Positions 25,964 to 34,212 of a stretch of 64,000 nt of DNA are shown here, one piece after another (positions within the stretch are counted from its first letter, which is position 1; each line of letters opens with the position of its first letter). A program made the position numbers and the translations under genes. Origin of the DNA: Glaciecola petra (lineage in GTDB: Bacteria; Pseudomonadota; Gammaproteobacteria; Enterobacterales; Alteromonadaceae); contig NZ_JAVRHX010000005.1 of assembly GCF_031846345.1 (NCBI RefSeq), forward strand, positions 1 through 64,000. The letters run 5' to 3'. The notes under the pieces were generated by a model, which had not been told where the DNA came from, ran no database searches, and was given only the letters and a program-made list of their open reading frames with translations.

Positions 25964-27628
25964 TTATATTTCTTGAATGTTAACGCTTGTGTCAGTTAAC
26001 AACTTATGGCCAAGTGCGTCAATAGATACCGCTTGATTGTTGAGTAAAACAACCGCTCTAGAGCCATCTAAATAAAAACCTAAAAACGAACTAAAACCAC
26101 CTGTCATGCCATTATGCCAAGCGAACTTTTTGCCTTCGCTGTCTTCCATAATTAGCCAGGCTAAACCTTGCTCACAACACGAAATACTAGTAACTGGGGT
26201 AAATAGTAGTGTTGCAAGCGACGTGTTTTCTTTGGCTATTGTCATCATATGATTTGTGTAAGCGATCATATCGTCTATATTCGAAACTATAGCACCAGCG
26301 CCGGATGCCGCACCAAAATGCCAAGGAATGACGCTTTGACCTGTTTGGGTATATCCTGTAATTAGCTTATCACTGTCACTACTAGTGTCACTTGCCACAT
26401 AGGTGTTATTCATGGCTAATGGATTTAATATATGCTCCGATATTTCTGCTGCAAATGTTGAGCGTTCGTTTATTGCTAGTGCCTCTCCTAAAATAGCATA
26501 AGCAAAATTTGAATATTGATATGACGTTTTACCAAGTTGTGTATTTTTTAAATCTTCACTGAGTTGCGATTGTGTAATATCGGCAAAGGGATTTCTTGGG
26601 TCCTTGCGATTTTCTAGACTAGGAGGGTTGCGCTCTAAACCACTGATATGTGCAGCTAGTGACTGCATGCTTATCTTATTAATTTTATTATTTTTTGAGT
26701 TTGCAGCAATTGGGAAAACGGTTTCTAAGTGACTGTCTAAACTGAGCTTTTCAGACACTACTTGTTTTGCCAACAAATATGCGGTGAATGTTTTAGTTAC
26801 TGAACCAATTTCGTAGCGTGTTTCGTTACTAGTATTTTGAAAAAACCGAGTAACAGATTTGTTAGGTGAAATGATGGCAATACTGCCCCCTTTCTCACCA
26901 AAAGTAGGGGTTTTAAATTGCTGAGACGCGTTTTCAGGAGTGACTTTGGTAAGCGTTAAGCTCATAGGCATCCCTTGTATAAAGGTTCCAGCGTAGGCCA
27001 TGTCGGCTTCAGAATTGGTATTTGATTTTCCTGCAAAAGTTGCATTTAGCATCTTTGACGAAAAACTTAAGCTAGTATTGTCAAGTTTGATGTCTTGTAC
27101 GGGAATGCCAAAAGAATTTTGAGCAGGGCTGTCCAATACGCCAGAATAGCCATTTTTAATAACTGCCACTCTCAGCACAATGGGCAATGAGTTTTCGCTA
27201 TTAATGACTAAATCGCCTGAATATTTCCCTTCGAACGACATTCTATTGAGATCTTTTTGCTTAAGCCTATGCAAAGTTAAAGGTCTTGATTTACCTTGCG
27301 TAAAAACCCCTTCTAGCACATCCCCTACAATTTCTCCTTCAAATGTAGCTTTTAGGTTTTCGTCATTAAAGCTGACTTTATTCCCTTCAACTGAAAATTT
27401 GCTCGGTACATGTGCCAACATCTCTTGTATGGGGCTATCCAGACTAAGAGTATTGTTTTTGGTGTTTATGACTAAGCCTATGGGCAGTACGATATTGTCT
27501 TGGATCACTAATTCGCCACGCCAGTTGCCGTCAGCTTCTGCAAAAGCCTTGCTTAAACCGCACAACAAGAATAACAAAATAGAGTTAACTAAAAATGCAG
27601 GTAGTAGTCCTTTAACGTTAAAAAACAT
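25964..27628 (-). CDS. Exported serine hydrolase (beta-lactamase fold) with duplicated N-terminal domain
   Basis: A 554-residue secreted protein (signal peptide, cleavage near AFA at 28-30). Residues ~34-122 and ~133-228 are two copies of a beta-rich domain: both have a [WY]xG[ED]L start, an LDSP turn, an L.ATF.G strand, and a final TF.QG...LTL strand. Residues 240-550 are the S12/class C fold with SVTK (Ser276-Lys279), a YSN motif and an HNG near the C-terminus. Co-transcribed with LytS/LytR-type genes, so it may act on cell-wall peptides or be the output or signal generator of that system. GGAG precedes ATG 27628 by seven bases. Confidence 0.85.
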   Translation of the reverse strand: MFFNVKGLLPAFLVNSILLFLLCGLSKAFAEADGNWRGELVIQDNIVLPIGLVINTKNNTLSLDSPIQEMLAHVPSKFSVEGNKVSFNDENLKATFEGEIVGDVLEGVFTQGKSRPLTLHRLKQKDLNRMSFEGKYSGDLVINSENSLPIVLRVAVIKNGYSGVLDSPAQNSFGIPVQDIKLDNTSLSFSSKMLNATFAGKSNTNSEADMAYAGTFIQGMPMSLTLTKVTPENASQQFKTPTFGEKGGSIAIISPNKSVTRFFQNTSNETRYEIGSVTKTFTAYLLAKQVVSEKLSLDSHLETVFPIAANSKNNKINKISMQSLAAHISGLERNPPSLENRKDPRNPFADITQSQLSEDLKNTQLGKTSYQYSNFAYAILGEALAINERSTFAAEISEHILNPLAMNNTYVASDTSSDSDKLITGYTQTGQSVIPWHFGAASGAGAIVSNIDDMIAYTNHMMTIAKENTSLATLLFTPVTSISCCEQGLAWLIMEDSEGKKFAWHNGMTGGFSSFLGFYLDGSRAVVLLNNQAVSIDALGHKLLTDTSVNIQEI

Positions 27629-28036
27629 AATGTGCTCCGAGTAGATATTGTAAATTCCAGCTTAGATTACCTTTTTACATTCTACTAAACATAATTATAT
27701 GACTAACGGGTAATTGAGATGTTGAGCGGGGTTTTAGGCAAAGTCTATCAGCTACTTCCAGTACAAAATAAAAAACAGTATGAATTTTGTTATTTTATTA
27801 CACAAATTTGCAATTATTTATGAAATAAAATACTAAAGTTTAAATAACATACAATAAAGCGATGCTTTTTTATTTTTATGATGTAATATTACAACAAATA
27901 AGAGCAAAAATAGTCGTAATTTAAAGTATTTGTAAAAAAAGTGTCAAAAATTTGTATAAGTCTTTTAAAGATGAGCACAAAAGACACTGCATACATATCG
28001 TTTAACAACATTCTTTTACAACTTTAGGAAAAACTC
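27629..28036. other. AT-rich intergenic region with divergent promoters
   Basis: About 400 bases with runs of A/T (especially 27770-27960) and no gene. It separates the leftward hydrolase-LytS-LytR operon from the rightward glycogen-binding-fold gene. The strong A/T richness suggests a nucleoid-protein-bound promoter region. No palindromic operator clear enough to name. Confidence 0.35.
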
Positions 28037-28345
28037 ATGAGCTTTAAGAAACAATACTTAAAAACTAAACCCATATGTAAAGTCACTTTTAAATTAACAA
28101 AAGAAGAAGCAAAAAATGCTGATTCGGTTAAGTTACTTGGTGATTTCAACGGATGGGACAAATCCAGTCAACCTATGAAAAAGCTAAAAAGCGGTGGTTT
28201 TACAGCGACCGTAAATTTAGACAAAGGCAATGACTACCAATTTAGATATTTGCTTGACGATAACGAGTGGGAGAATGATTGGGAAGCTGATCAGTATGTC
28301 CCATCAGCGCTTGCCTATGAAGACAACTCAGTTGTAGCTGTCTAA
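28037..28345 (+). CDS. Stand-alone CBM48 / isoamylase-N-like protein
   Basis: A 102-residue protein composed of one carbohydrate-binding module 48 (early set, AMPK-beta glycogen-binding type): CKVTFKLTKEEAKNADSVKL, then GDFNGWDKSSQPMKKL, FTATVNLDKGNDYQFRY and a DNEWENDWEADQYVP segment, with the aromatic and Lys residues expected for alpha-glucan binding. It has no catalytic domain. TAGGA lies nine bases upstream of the ATG, and an excellent terminator follows, so it is a monocistronic gene. Likely involved in glycogen sensing or association, by analogy only. Confidence 0.88.
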   Translation: MSFKKQYLKTKPICKVTFKLTKEEAKNADSVKLLGDFNGWDKSSQPMKKLKSGGFTATVNLDKGNDYQFRYLLDDNEWENDWEADQYVPSALAYEDNSVVAV

Positions 28346-28360
28346 ATTAATCTGCATATA

Positions 28361-28396
28361 AAAGGGACTTACTGTGTATAGTGAGTCCCTTTTTTT
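28361..28396 (+). terminator. Rho-independent terminator of the CBM48 gene
   Basis: A 12-bp stem (AAAGGGACTTAC with GTGAGTCCCTTT, one G-U pair), eight-base loop, followed by a T-run. It lies 15 bases after the stop codon. It may also end leftward readthrough to a lesser degree. Confidence 0.9.
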
Positions 28397-28431
28397 GTGA
28401 AATATGCCTAACATTTTCTAGCCAAAACGGC

Positions 28432-29439
28432 TTAGTATTTTTTTACCGTTTGAGTAATTTGACCAAAAATACTTTGCCCATTTTTGTCCAACATCTCAAT
28501 TGTGATATGGTCGCCAAATTTCATAAATGGCGTCGATGGAGTCCCATTTTGGATAGTTTCTATCATTCTAATTTCGGCAATACAGCTGTAACCAACGCCG
28601 CCTTCTTTAACGGGTAAACCTGGACCATCATTGAGTTTATTCGATACAGTGCCCGAACCAATAATACTGCCCGCACAGAGCTCTCTAGTTTTAGCGGCAT
28701 GTGCAATTAGTTCACCAAAGTGGAAGGTCATATCAACTCCCGCATGAGGTTCGCCAAATTTCTCGCCATTTAAATGTGATATCAGCGGTAAATGCAATTT
28801 ACCACCTTGCCATGCATCGCCTAAAACATCTGGCGTTACACAAACGGGGCTAAAAGCACTAGACGGTTTGGATTGGAAAAATCCAAATCCTTTTGCCAAT
28901 TCACCTGGAATTAAACCACGCAAGGAAACATCATTTACAATCATAATCAACTGAATGTAAGCAACAGCATCTTCAGCGCTTACGCCCATGGGGACATCGC
29001 TTGTCACAACAGCGACTTCGGCTTCAAAATCAATCCCAAAACCGTCGTCTTGAGGCATTAATATGTCGTCTTTGGGACCCAAAAACGTATCTGAGCCACC
29101 TTGGTACATAAGTGGGTTAGTCCAAAAACTCTCAGGCATTTCAGCACCACGTGCTTTGCGAACCAGTTCAACATGGTTAACATAAGCACTGCCATCAGCC
29201 CATTGATAAGCTCTAGGCAGAGGTGAAGCGCAATGACTTTGATCAAACGCTTCTCCTTGTATTTCGCCGTCTTCGAGTTGGTTTGCAATTTTGGCTAATT
29301 GACTCGAAATTTCTGACCAATTGTCTAACGCAAACTGCAAAGTGGGCGCGATATGCGCGACACTGACCATGCTTGTTAGTGCACTATTAACGACAACTAA
29401 CTTGCCATCACGACCATTTTTTAAGCTTGCTAATTTCAT
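28432..29439 (-). CDS. fahA: Fumarylacetoacetase (FahA-type)
   Basis: A 335-residue member of the fumarylacetoacetate hydrolase superfamily, catalysing the last step of tyrosine breakdown to fumarate and acetoacetate. N-terminal domain MKLASLKNGRDGKLVVV, then the catalytic fold with IDFEAEVAVV (metal-ligand acids), MGVSAEDAVAYIQL, and AGSIIGSGTVSN (conserved loop). Third gene of the hppD-VOC-fahA operon (53 bases after the VOC stop). Length matches the proteobacterial single-chain form. Confidence 0.9.
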   Translation of the reverse strand: MKLASLKNGRDGKLVVVNSALTSMVSVAHIAPTLQFALDNWSEISSQLAKIANQLEDGEIQGEAFDQSHCASPLPRAYQWADGSAYVNHVELVRKARGAEMPESFWTNPLMYQGGSDTFLGPKDDILMPQDDGFGIDFEAEVAVVTSDVPMGVSAEDAVAYIQLIMIVNDVSLRGLIPGELAKGFGFFQSKPSSAFSPVCVTPDVLGDAWQGGKLHLPLISHLNGEKFGEPHAGVDMTFHFGELIAHAAKTRELCAGSIIGSGTVSNKLNDGPGLPVKEGGVGYSCIAEIRMIETIQNGTPSTPFMKFGDHITIEMLDKNGQSIFGQITQTVKKY

Positions 29440-29492
29440 TTAAAACACCTTTTACAGAATTTGTTTAAGTCTTTTGTATCCATCACCAAATG

Positions 29493-30029
29493 TTAGCCAG
29501 GAAAACCCTTGCCATTATGCAACCAATCAGCATGCTTGGGGGCTTTTTTAGTTTCAGCCCATTCATCTAGCATGGCAGGAGCAACTCGCTTTAGTTCAGT
29601 CATCATGGCGGGTGTGCCGGTATTGGCAGCAAGCTCTATTCGATGGCCATTTGGATCAAAAAAGTAAATTGATTTGAATATACTGTGGTCTGTAGGACCA
29701 AGCACACTTATATCATGAGCTTCCAAACGCTCTTTGGCTTTCAACAAGTCGTCCATTGAATCGACTTCAAAAGCAATATGTTGTACCCATTCAGGTGTGT
29801 TCGTATCTTTACCCATAGCAGGTGAATTTGGTAGTTCAAAAAACGCGAGTACGTTTCCATTGCCAGCATCTAAAAAAACATGCATATAGGGATCGGGCGC
29901 CTGTGTAGAAGGTACTTTGTCTTCTGCTATTGCAAGTTGAAAGTCCATGTTGAGCATGTTTTGATAGAACTCAACGGTTTCTTTTGCGTCGTTACATCGA
30001 TACGCAACATGATGTATACGCGATATCAT
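29493..30029 (-). CDS. VOC-superfamily protein in the tyrosine-catabolic operon
   Basis: A 178-residue vicinal-oxygen-chelate protein with two beta-alpha-beta-beta-beta repeats. Candidate metal ligands are His in RIHHVAYRC, Glu in AFFELP, His in WVQHIAFEV and Glu in HRIELAA, so it should be an active metalloenzyme. It overlaps the hppD stop by one base (TAATG), so the two are coupled. Its role is not established to me: possibly an extradiol-type dioxygenase, an isomerase or a glyoxalase-type detoxifier acting on tyrosine-pathway intermediates. Note that homogentisate dioxygenase (hmgA) and maleylacetoacetate isomerase (maiA) are missing from this operon. Confidence 0.8.
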   Translation of the reverse strand: MISRIHHVAYRCNDAKETVEFYQNMLNMDFQLAIAEDKVPSTQAPDPYMHVFLDAGNGNVLAFFELPNSPAMGKDTNTPEWVQHIAFEVDSMDDLLKAKERLEAHDISVLGPTDHSIFKSIYFFDPNGHRIELAANTGTPAMMTELKRVAPAMLDEWAETKKAPKHADWLHNGKGFPG

Positions 30030-31153
30030 TACGCTTTCTCCACGTTTTCGTCAGCACCTTCAACACCTGCACTTTCGCTGCCAGCAATAACACCGCGAGC
30101 CACTTGATCACGCTCTATCGATTCAAACAAAGCTTTAAAGTTACCTTCACCAAAGCCGTCGTCTTCTTTGCGTTGAATAAATTCAAAGAACACAGGGCCA
30201 AGCATAGCGGCTGAAAATATTTGCAATAACAAACGAGGTTTGCCGTCTGCGGTTGTGCCGTCGAGCAATATGCCACGTGCTTGCAGTTCGTCAGTTGGCT
30301 CACCATGTCCAGGTAAACGTCCTTCTAGCATTTCGTAGTAGGTGCCAGGAGGAGGCGTCATAAATTCCATACCCATGGCTTTAAGCCTATCCCAACAAGC
30401 AGGAAGGTCGTCGCATGCAAAGGCAATATGTTGAATACCTTCACCGTTATATTGCATTAAGAACTCTTCAATTTGGCCGCCGCCACCGCCACCTGCTTCT
30501 TCATTTAATGGTATTTTGATTTTACCATCTGGCGCAGTCATTGCTTTAGATAACAAGCCTGTGTATTCGCCTTTAATGTCGAAATAGCGTATTTCACGGA
30601 AGTTAAATAAATCTTCGTAAAAACTAGCCCAGTAGTCCATGCGGCCACGGTAGACGTTGTGGGTTAGGTGGTCGAGAGTATGGAAACCACAACCTTCAGG
30701 ATGTTGGTCAACCCCGTCTAACCATTCGAAGTCGATGTCGTATATGGTTTCGCCTTCTTTATAACGGTCAATTAAATACAAAGCAGCGCCACCAATACCT
30801 TTAATTGCTGGCAATTTCAACTCCATTGCGCCAGTTTGCATATCTATGGGTTGAGCCCCATTTTCTAATGCTAACGCGTATGCTTTTTTCGAATTTTTTA
30901 CCCTAAAGGCCATACCGCATGCAGAAGGGCCGTGTTCTTGGGCGTAATAAAATGCTGGGCTATTTTTGGTATAATTAGTGATAAAATTAATATCACCTTG
31001 ACGCCAAAGGGCGACTTCTTTTGATTTATGATTGGCAACATGGGTAAAACCCATGGCAGTGAAAACGCTTTCTAACAAGCCTTTTTCGGGTGCTGTAAAT
31101 TCTACAAACTCAAAACCATCAAGCCCCATTGGATTTTCAAACAAATCTGCCAT
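30029..31153 (-). CDS. hppD: 4-hydroxyphenylpyruvate dioxygenase
   Basis: A 374-residue Fe(II) dioxygenase that converts 4-hydroxyphenylpyruvate to homogentisate. Iron ligands are His162 (DHLTHNV), His242 (QHIAFA) and Glu324 (FFEF), and the C-terminal GFGEGNFKALFESIERDQ is typical. I use ATG 31153 (MADLFENPMG) with AAGGGT upstream; the longer frame begins inside the operator region. The gene heads the operon hppD-VOC-fahA and is divergent from a MarR-type regulator. Confidence 0.96.
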   Translation of the reverse strand: MADLFENPMGLDGFEFVEFTAPEKGLLESVFTAMGFTHVANHKSKEVALWRQGDINFITNYTKNSPAFYYAQEHGPSACGMAFRVKNSKKAYALALENGAQPIDMQTGAMELKLPAIKGIGGAALYLIDRYKEGETIYDIDFEWLDGVDQHPEGCGFHTLDHLTHNVYRGRMDYWASFYEDLFNFREIRYFDIKGEYTGLLSKAMTAPDGKIKIPLNEEAGGGGGGQIEEFLMQYNGEGIQHIAFACDDLPACWDRLKAMGMEFMTPPPGTYYEMLEGRLPGHGEPTDELQARGILLDGTTADGKPRLLLQIFSAAMLGPVFFEFIQRKEDDGFGEGNFKALFESIERDQVARGVIAGSESAGVEGADENVEKA

Positions 31154-31230
31154 TAACTTACCCTTAATATAATAAAGACGAAAACTAATTCGAATTACAA
31201 TTGGCTTGAATTTTTTGGCCAAAATGCGCA

Positions 31231-31271
31231 TTAGTTGAAATTGCAACTAATTTAGTTGTTATTGCAACTAA
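31231..31271. promoter_or_regulatory. Tandem MarR-type operators between hppD and marR
   Basis: Two copies of a 20-bp inverted repeat with the same arms: TTAGTTG, six-base spacer, CAACTAA at 31231-31250 and again at 31252-31271. Their centres are 21 bp apart, two helical turns, so dimers would bind on the same face. They lie in the 181-base divergent region, between the two start codons, and are the obvious target of the adjacent MarR-family regulator. Confidence 0.8.
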
Positions 31272-31334
31272 TGTCAAGTTGTTCTATATTAATACGCATA
31301 TTTTTGGTGACGGTATAAAAGCAGAAGGTAAGAA

Positions 31335-31799
31335 ATGAGTGATAATAATAAGCAAACAGTGTTGCTTACTTTAGAACGTTATTTACCCTATCGCTTATCA
31401 ATTTTATCCAACAAAGTTAGTACCTTGGTTGCACAGTCTTATAAAGACAAGTTTGCGCTATCTATTACTGAATGGCGAATAATGGCTGTTTTAGGCGAGT
31501 ATCCTGGGGTTTCAGCTGACGAGATATCGCTAAAAACACAAATTGAAAAGTCATTAATTAGTAGAGCAATTGGTCAATTACTGAAACGAAATTTAATTGA
31601 CCGACAAACATCAAAAGAAGATAAGCGGCGCTCCGAGATAAGCTTGTCAGAGACAGGTTATCTTGTTTACTCTGAAATTGTGCCGCTTTCATATGAGTAC
31701 GAAAAACAACTGTTGGCTTGTCTAAATGAAGAAGAGCAAAACCAATTAAGTGATTTGATCGACAGGCTTTATGCTCACGCTGACCACTTAAAGTTTTAA
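31335..31799 (+). CDS. MarR-family transcriptional regulator of tyrosine catabolism
   Basis: A 154-residue winged-helix regulator: TEWRIMAVLGEYPGVSADEIS, recognition region KSLISRAIGQLLKRNLIDRQ, wing SKEDKRRSEISLSETG. Divergent from hppD with two tandem palindromes between, so it probably represses or activates hppD-VOC-fahA and itself in response to an aromatic acid, as with HpaR/HmgR-like proteins (inference). Its last 12 bases overlap the end of the convergent GntR gene. Confidence 0.9.
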   Translation: MSDNNKQTVLLTLERYLPYRLSILSNKVSTLVAQSYKDKFALSITEWRIMAVLGEYPGVSADEISLKTQIEKSLISRAIGQLLKRNLIDRQTSKEDKRRSEISLSETGYLVYSEIVPLSYEYEKQLLACLNEEEQNQLSDLIDRLYAHADHLKF

Positions 31800-32480
31800 T
31801 TCTATTAAGCTTAATGCTTCTTCCAATATGTTATGTACATAGGCCCTTGCACCTGTAGCATCGCCAGACTTAATGCATTCGTATATTTGTGCATGTGCAT
31901 TTACATCGGCGGTTTTAACGCCTTTCACGTGATTGGTATATCGAATGCTTACGCGTAAAGCAGTATTTATAAACTGAGTTAGTTGTAAGAAAAAACGATT
32001 TCCACTCGCTTCGAGAATAGCACTATGAAAACTGATGTCTGCATCGAGTGGATCATCTAAGCCATTTTCAGCATCAGCCATTCTTTTTAGCGCTTTATCA
32101 ATATGCTGGAGCTGAATAGGGGTAGCATTTTTTGCCGCCAATTCAGCGGCGAGTGGCTCTATTGCAAACCGAACTTGGGTAAACTCCTTGAGGAGTTTCA
32201 ACGAAGGTTTGCTCTGTAATATCCAAGACAACACGTCGGTATCAAACATATTCCAACTGCTTTCAGGTAATACTTTAATACCCTGTTTGGGCCTAGATGA
32301 TACCAAACCTTTAGCAGAGAGCATTTTAACCGCTTCGCGTGTTGAACTCCGACTGACTTCAAACTCTTCACATAAGTTTGCTTCAGAGGGCATACCTTCT
32401 CCAACGGGGTAGTGCCCATTAACAATAGCTAAACCTAACTTATGGGTGAGTTGTTGGGTTAAATTTTGTGCTTGTTTCAT
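31788..32480 (-). CDS. GntR-family (FadR/FCD) regulator, DgoR-like
   Basis: A 230-residue regulator with N-terminal winged helix (GHYPVGEGMPSEANLCEEFE, SRSSTREAVKMLSAKGLV, RPKQGIKVLPES) and a C-terminal all-helical FCD ligand domain (residues ~90-225; ADISFHSAILEASGN, His ligand pattern). WNMFDTDVLSWIL is characteristic of DgoR-type regulators of sugar acids such as galactonate. ATG 32480 with GGGA upstream is preferred to the frame start at 32507. Placed near a sugar lactonase, an alpha-galactosidase and a KDG-type kinase, it likely controls galactose or sugar-acid use. Confidence 0.85.
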   Translation of the reverse strand: MKQAQNLTQQLTHKLGLAIVNGHYPVGEGMPSEANLCEEFEVSRSSTREAVKMLSAKGLVSSRPKQGIKVLPESSWNMFDTDVLSWILQSKPSLKLLKEFTQVRFAIEPLAAELAAKNATPIQLQHIDKALKRMADAENGLDDPLDADISFHSAILEASGNRFFLQLTQFINTALRVSIRYTNHVKGVKTADVNAHAQIYECIKSGDATGARAYVHNILEEALSLIELKL

Positions 32481-32681
32481 TATTTTCCCTGTTAAAAAGA
32501 CAAACAAGGTGTTTTGTTTGTTAAATATTAATGCGTTTTTTAATAATAATTATCATATTAATCGACATAATCATAGAAAAATTAGCTTAAATTAAACATC
32601 TAACGAGTAATTTTGAGCTTAAGAAGACTAACTGTTAATCTGTATTATAGTTTTAAAAAAAGATTGGAAGAGGAATGCTGT

Positions 32682-33224
32682 ATGGATCAAGCTTTAAAGA
32701 CAATGATAGCAAATATGCCTGAAAAAACTGGTAAAAACTTAGACGAATGGAAAGAGTTGCTTAAACAACAAGCTATCGAAAAACATTCAGTCGCAGTGAA
32801 ATTCCTCAAGGAGCAACATGGTGTATCGCACGGCTTTGCAAATACAATAGTTACTCTTTCTAAACAAAACACCGACTCTGCTGAGGACCTAGTAAGTGCA
32901 CAGTATAAGGGTAAAGAAGCGCTTTTGCCCTTGTATGATGCCCTCATTTCAACCCTTAAATCCTTCGGTGAAGATGTGCTAATTACACCAAAAAAAACGA
33001 GTGTTAGTGTAATTAGAAAGCATCAATTTGTATTGATTAAACCTGCGACAAAAACCCGTATTGACCTGGGTTTGAAACTAAAGGATGTTGAGCCACAAGG
33101 TATCCTTGAACCCTCGGGGCCTTTTGGGACCATGTGTACGCATCGAATACAATTGAAGACGGTTTCTGATATAAATGCAGAGCTTAATGATTGGCTTTTA
33201 AAGGCCTATAATAAATCAGTATAG
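32682..33224 (+). CDS. DUF4287/DUF5655 family protein
   Basis: A 180-residue soluble protein. Residues ~5-60 match DUF4287 (MIANMPEKTGKNLDEWKELL, then KFLKEQHGVSHGFANTIV), and residues ~75-175 match DUF5655 (KEALLPLYDALISTLKSFGED, VSVIRKHQFVLIKPATKTRIDLGL). Function of neither domain is known to me; DUF5655 proteins are often transport- or DNA-related by context only. ATG 32682 is the first start after an AG-rich stretch (GGAAGAGG). It sits between the divergent GntR gene and the lactonase gene. Confidence 0.8.
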   Translation: MDQALKTMIANMPEKTGKNLDEWKELLKQQAIEKHSVAVKFLKEQHGVSHGFANTIVTLSKQNTDSAEDLVSAQYKGKEALLPLYDALISTLKSFGEDVLITPKKTSVSVIRKHQFVLIKPATKTRIDLGLKLKDVEPQGILEPSGPFGTMCTHRIQLKTVSDINAELNDWLLKAYNKSV

Positions 33225-33267
33225 TCTATACTCGGGGTGTTACTGAGCAGCTTAAGAAGGGTGGCTA

Positions 33268-34179
33268 TTGTTAGTTAAACAATTTTTATTTCAAATAGAA
33301 TGCCAAAATACCTTGGGCGAAAATGTTTTATGGCATACCTCCGAGCAAGTACTTTATTGGACAGACATTCAAGAAAAAGAACTTTACATGTGGAATGCTG
33401 AAAGCGGCAGAACAAGTAGTATTTCACTCCCTTTTAGAATGACCAGTTTTGCTTTTACTGCCAACATAGGCGTGTTATTGGCTGCATTTGAGCAAGGTAT
33501 TGGATTATACAATATTCAAAATGGCGAATTGAATTGGTTATCTTCACCTGAATCAAATAACGAACATACCCGTTTTAACGATGGTAAATGTGATACGCAA
33601 GGACGTTATTGGGTAGGTTCAATGGTAGAAAATGGTAACTACAATAAATTGGACGAAAGCGAAAAGGCAGCCTTGTATTGTCTAAAGTGTGAAGGTGCAA
33701 ATAAATACAAGTCAAAACGAGTACTTTCGGGTTTACATATATCGAATGGTTTAGCCTTCAACAAAGACAGTTCTATTATGTATCACGCAGACTCGCCGAA
33801 ACATAAAATTTATGCTTATTCACTTGATAGAAATGGCGAAATTGTTAACAAAAAGCTTTTTGCTAAGTTTGAAAAAAATAGTTTCCCAGACGGCGCATGT
33901 GTGGATATTAATGAAAACTTATGGACTGCTATTTGGGGCGGAGCCCATCTTGCTTGCATTAGCAATGACGGCAAAAAGTTGTTTTCTTACCCTTTACCAA
34001 TTACCCAGCCAACGTGTGTATGTATTGGCGGGCCAAATATGGACTGGTTATTTGTGACTAGCGCAAAAGATGGGTTAAGCGCACAACAATTAGTAAGACA
34101 GCCAAAAGCCGGTAACCTTTTTGTTTATCAATTAGTAGAGTCGCTTGGCCGTGTTGAGCCCATTACTCAAGTAATGTAA
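33268..34179 (+). CDS. SMP-30/gluconolactonase family sugar lactonase
   Basis: A 303-residue six-bladed beta-propeller lactonase. Signatures: LGENVLWHTSEQVLYWTDIQ (Glu metal ligand near the N-terminus), FNDGKCDTQGRYWVGSM (Asn/Asp), ISNGLAFNKDSSIMYHADSP and PDGACVDINENLWTAIWGGA (Asp ligand). It should open an aldonolactone such as galactono- or gluconolactone. The start is TTG 33268, with AAGAAGG seven bases upstream; nothing better in frame. Neighbours (GntR/DgoR-like, alpha-galactosidase, KDG-type kinase) point to oxidative galactose use. Confidence 0.88.
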   Translation: MLVKQFLFQIECQNTLGENVLWHTSEQVLYWTDIQEKELYMWNAESGRTSSISLPFRMTSFAFTANIGVLLAAFEQGIGLYNIQNGELNWLSSPESNNEHTRFNDGKCDTQGRYWVGSMVENGNYNKLDESEKAALYCLKCEGANKYKSKRVLSGLHISNGLAFNKDSSIMYHADSPKHKIYAYSLDRNGEIVNKKLFAKFEKNSFPDGACVDINENLWTAIWGGAHLACISNDGKKLFSYPLPITQPTCVCIGGPNMDWLFVTSAKDGLSAQQLVRQPKAGNLFVYQLVESLGRVEPITQVM

Positions 34180-34212
34180 ATGAATATCTTAGTTACGTTC
34201 CACCACAAAGAA

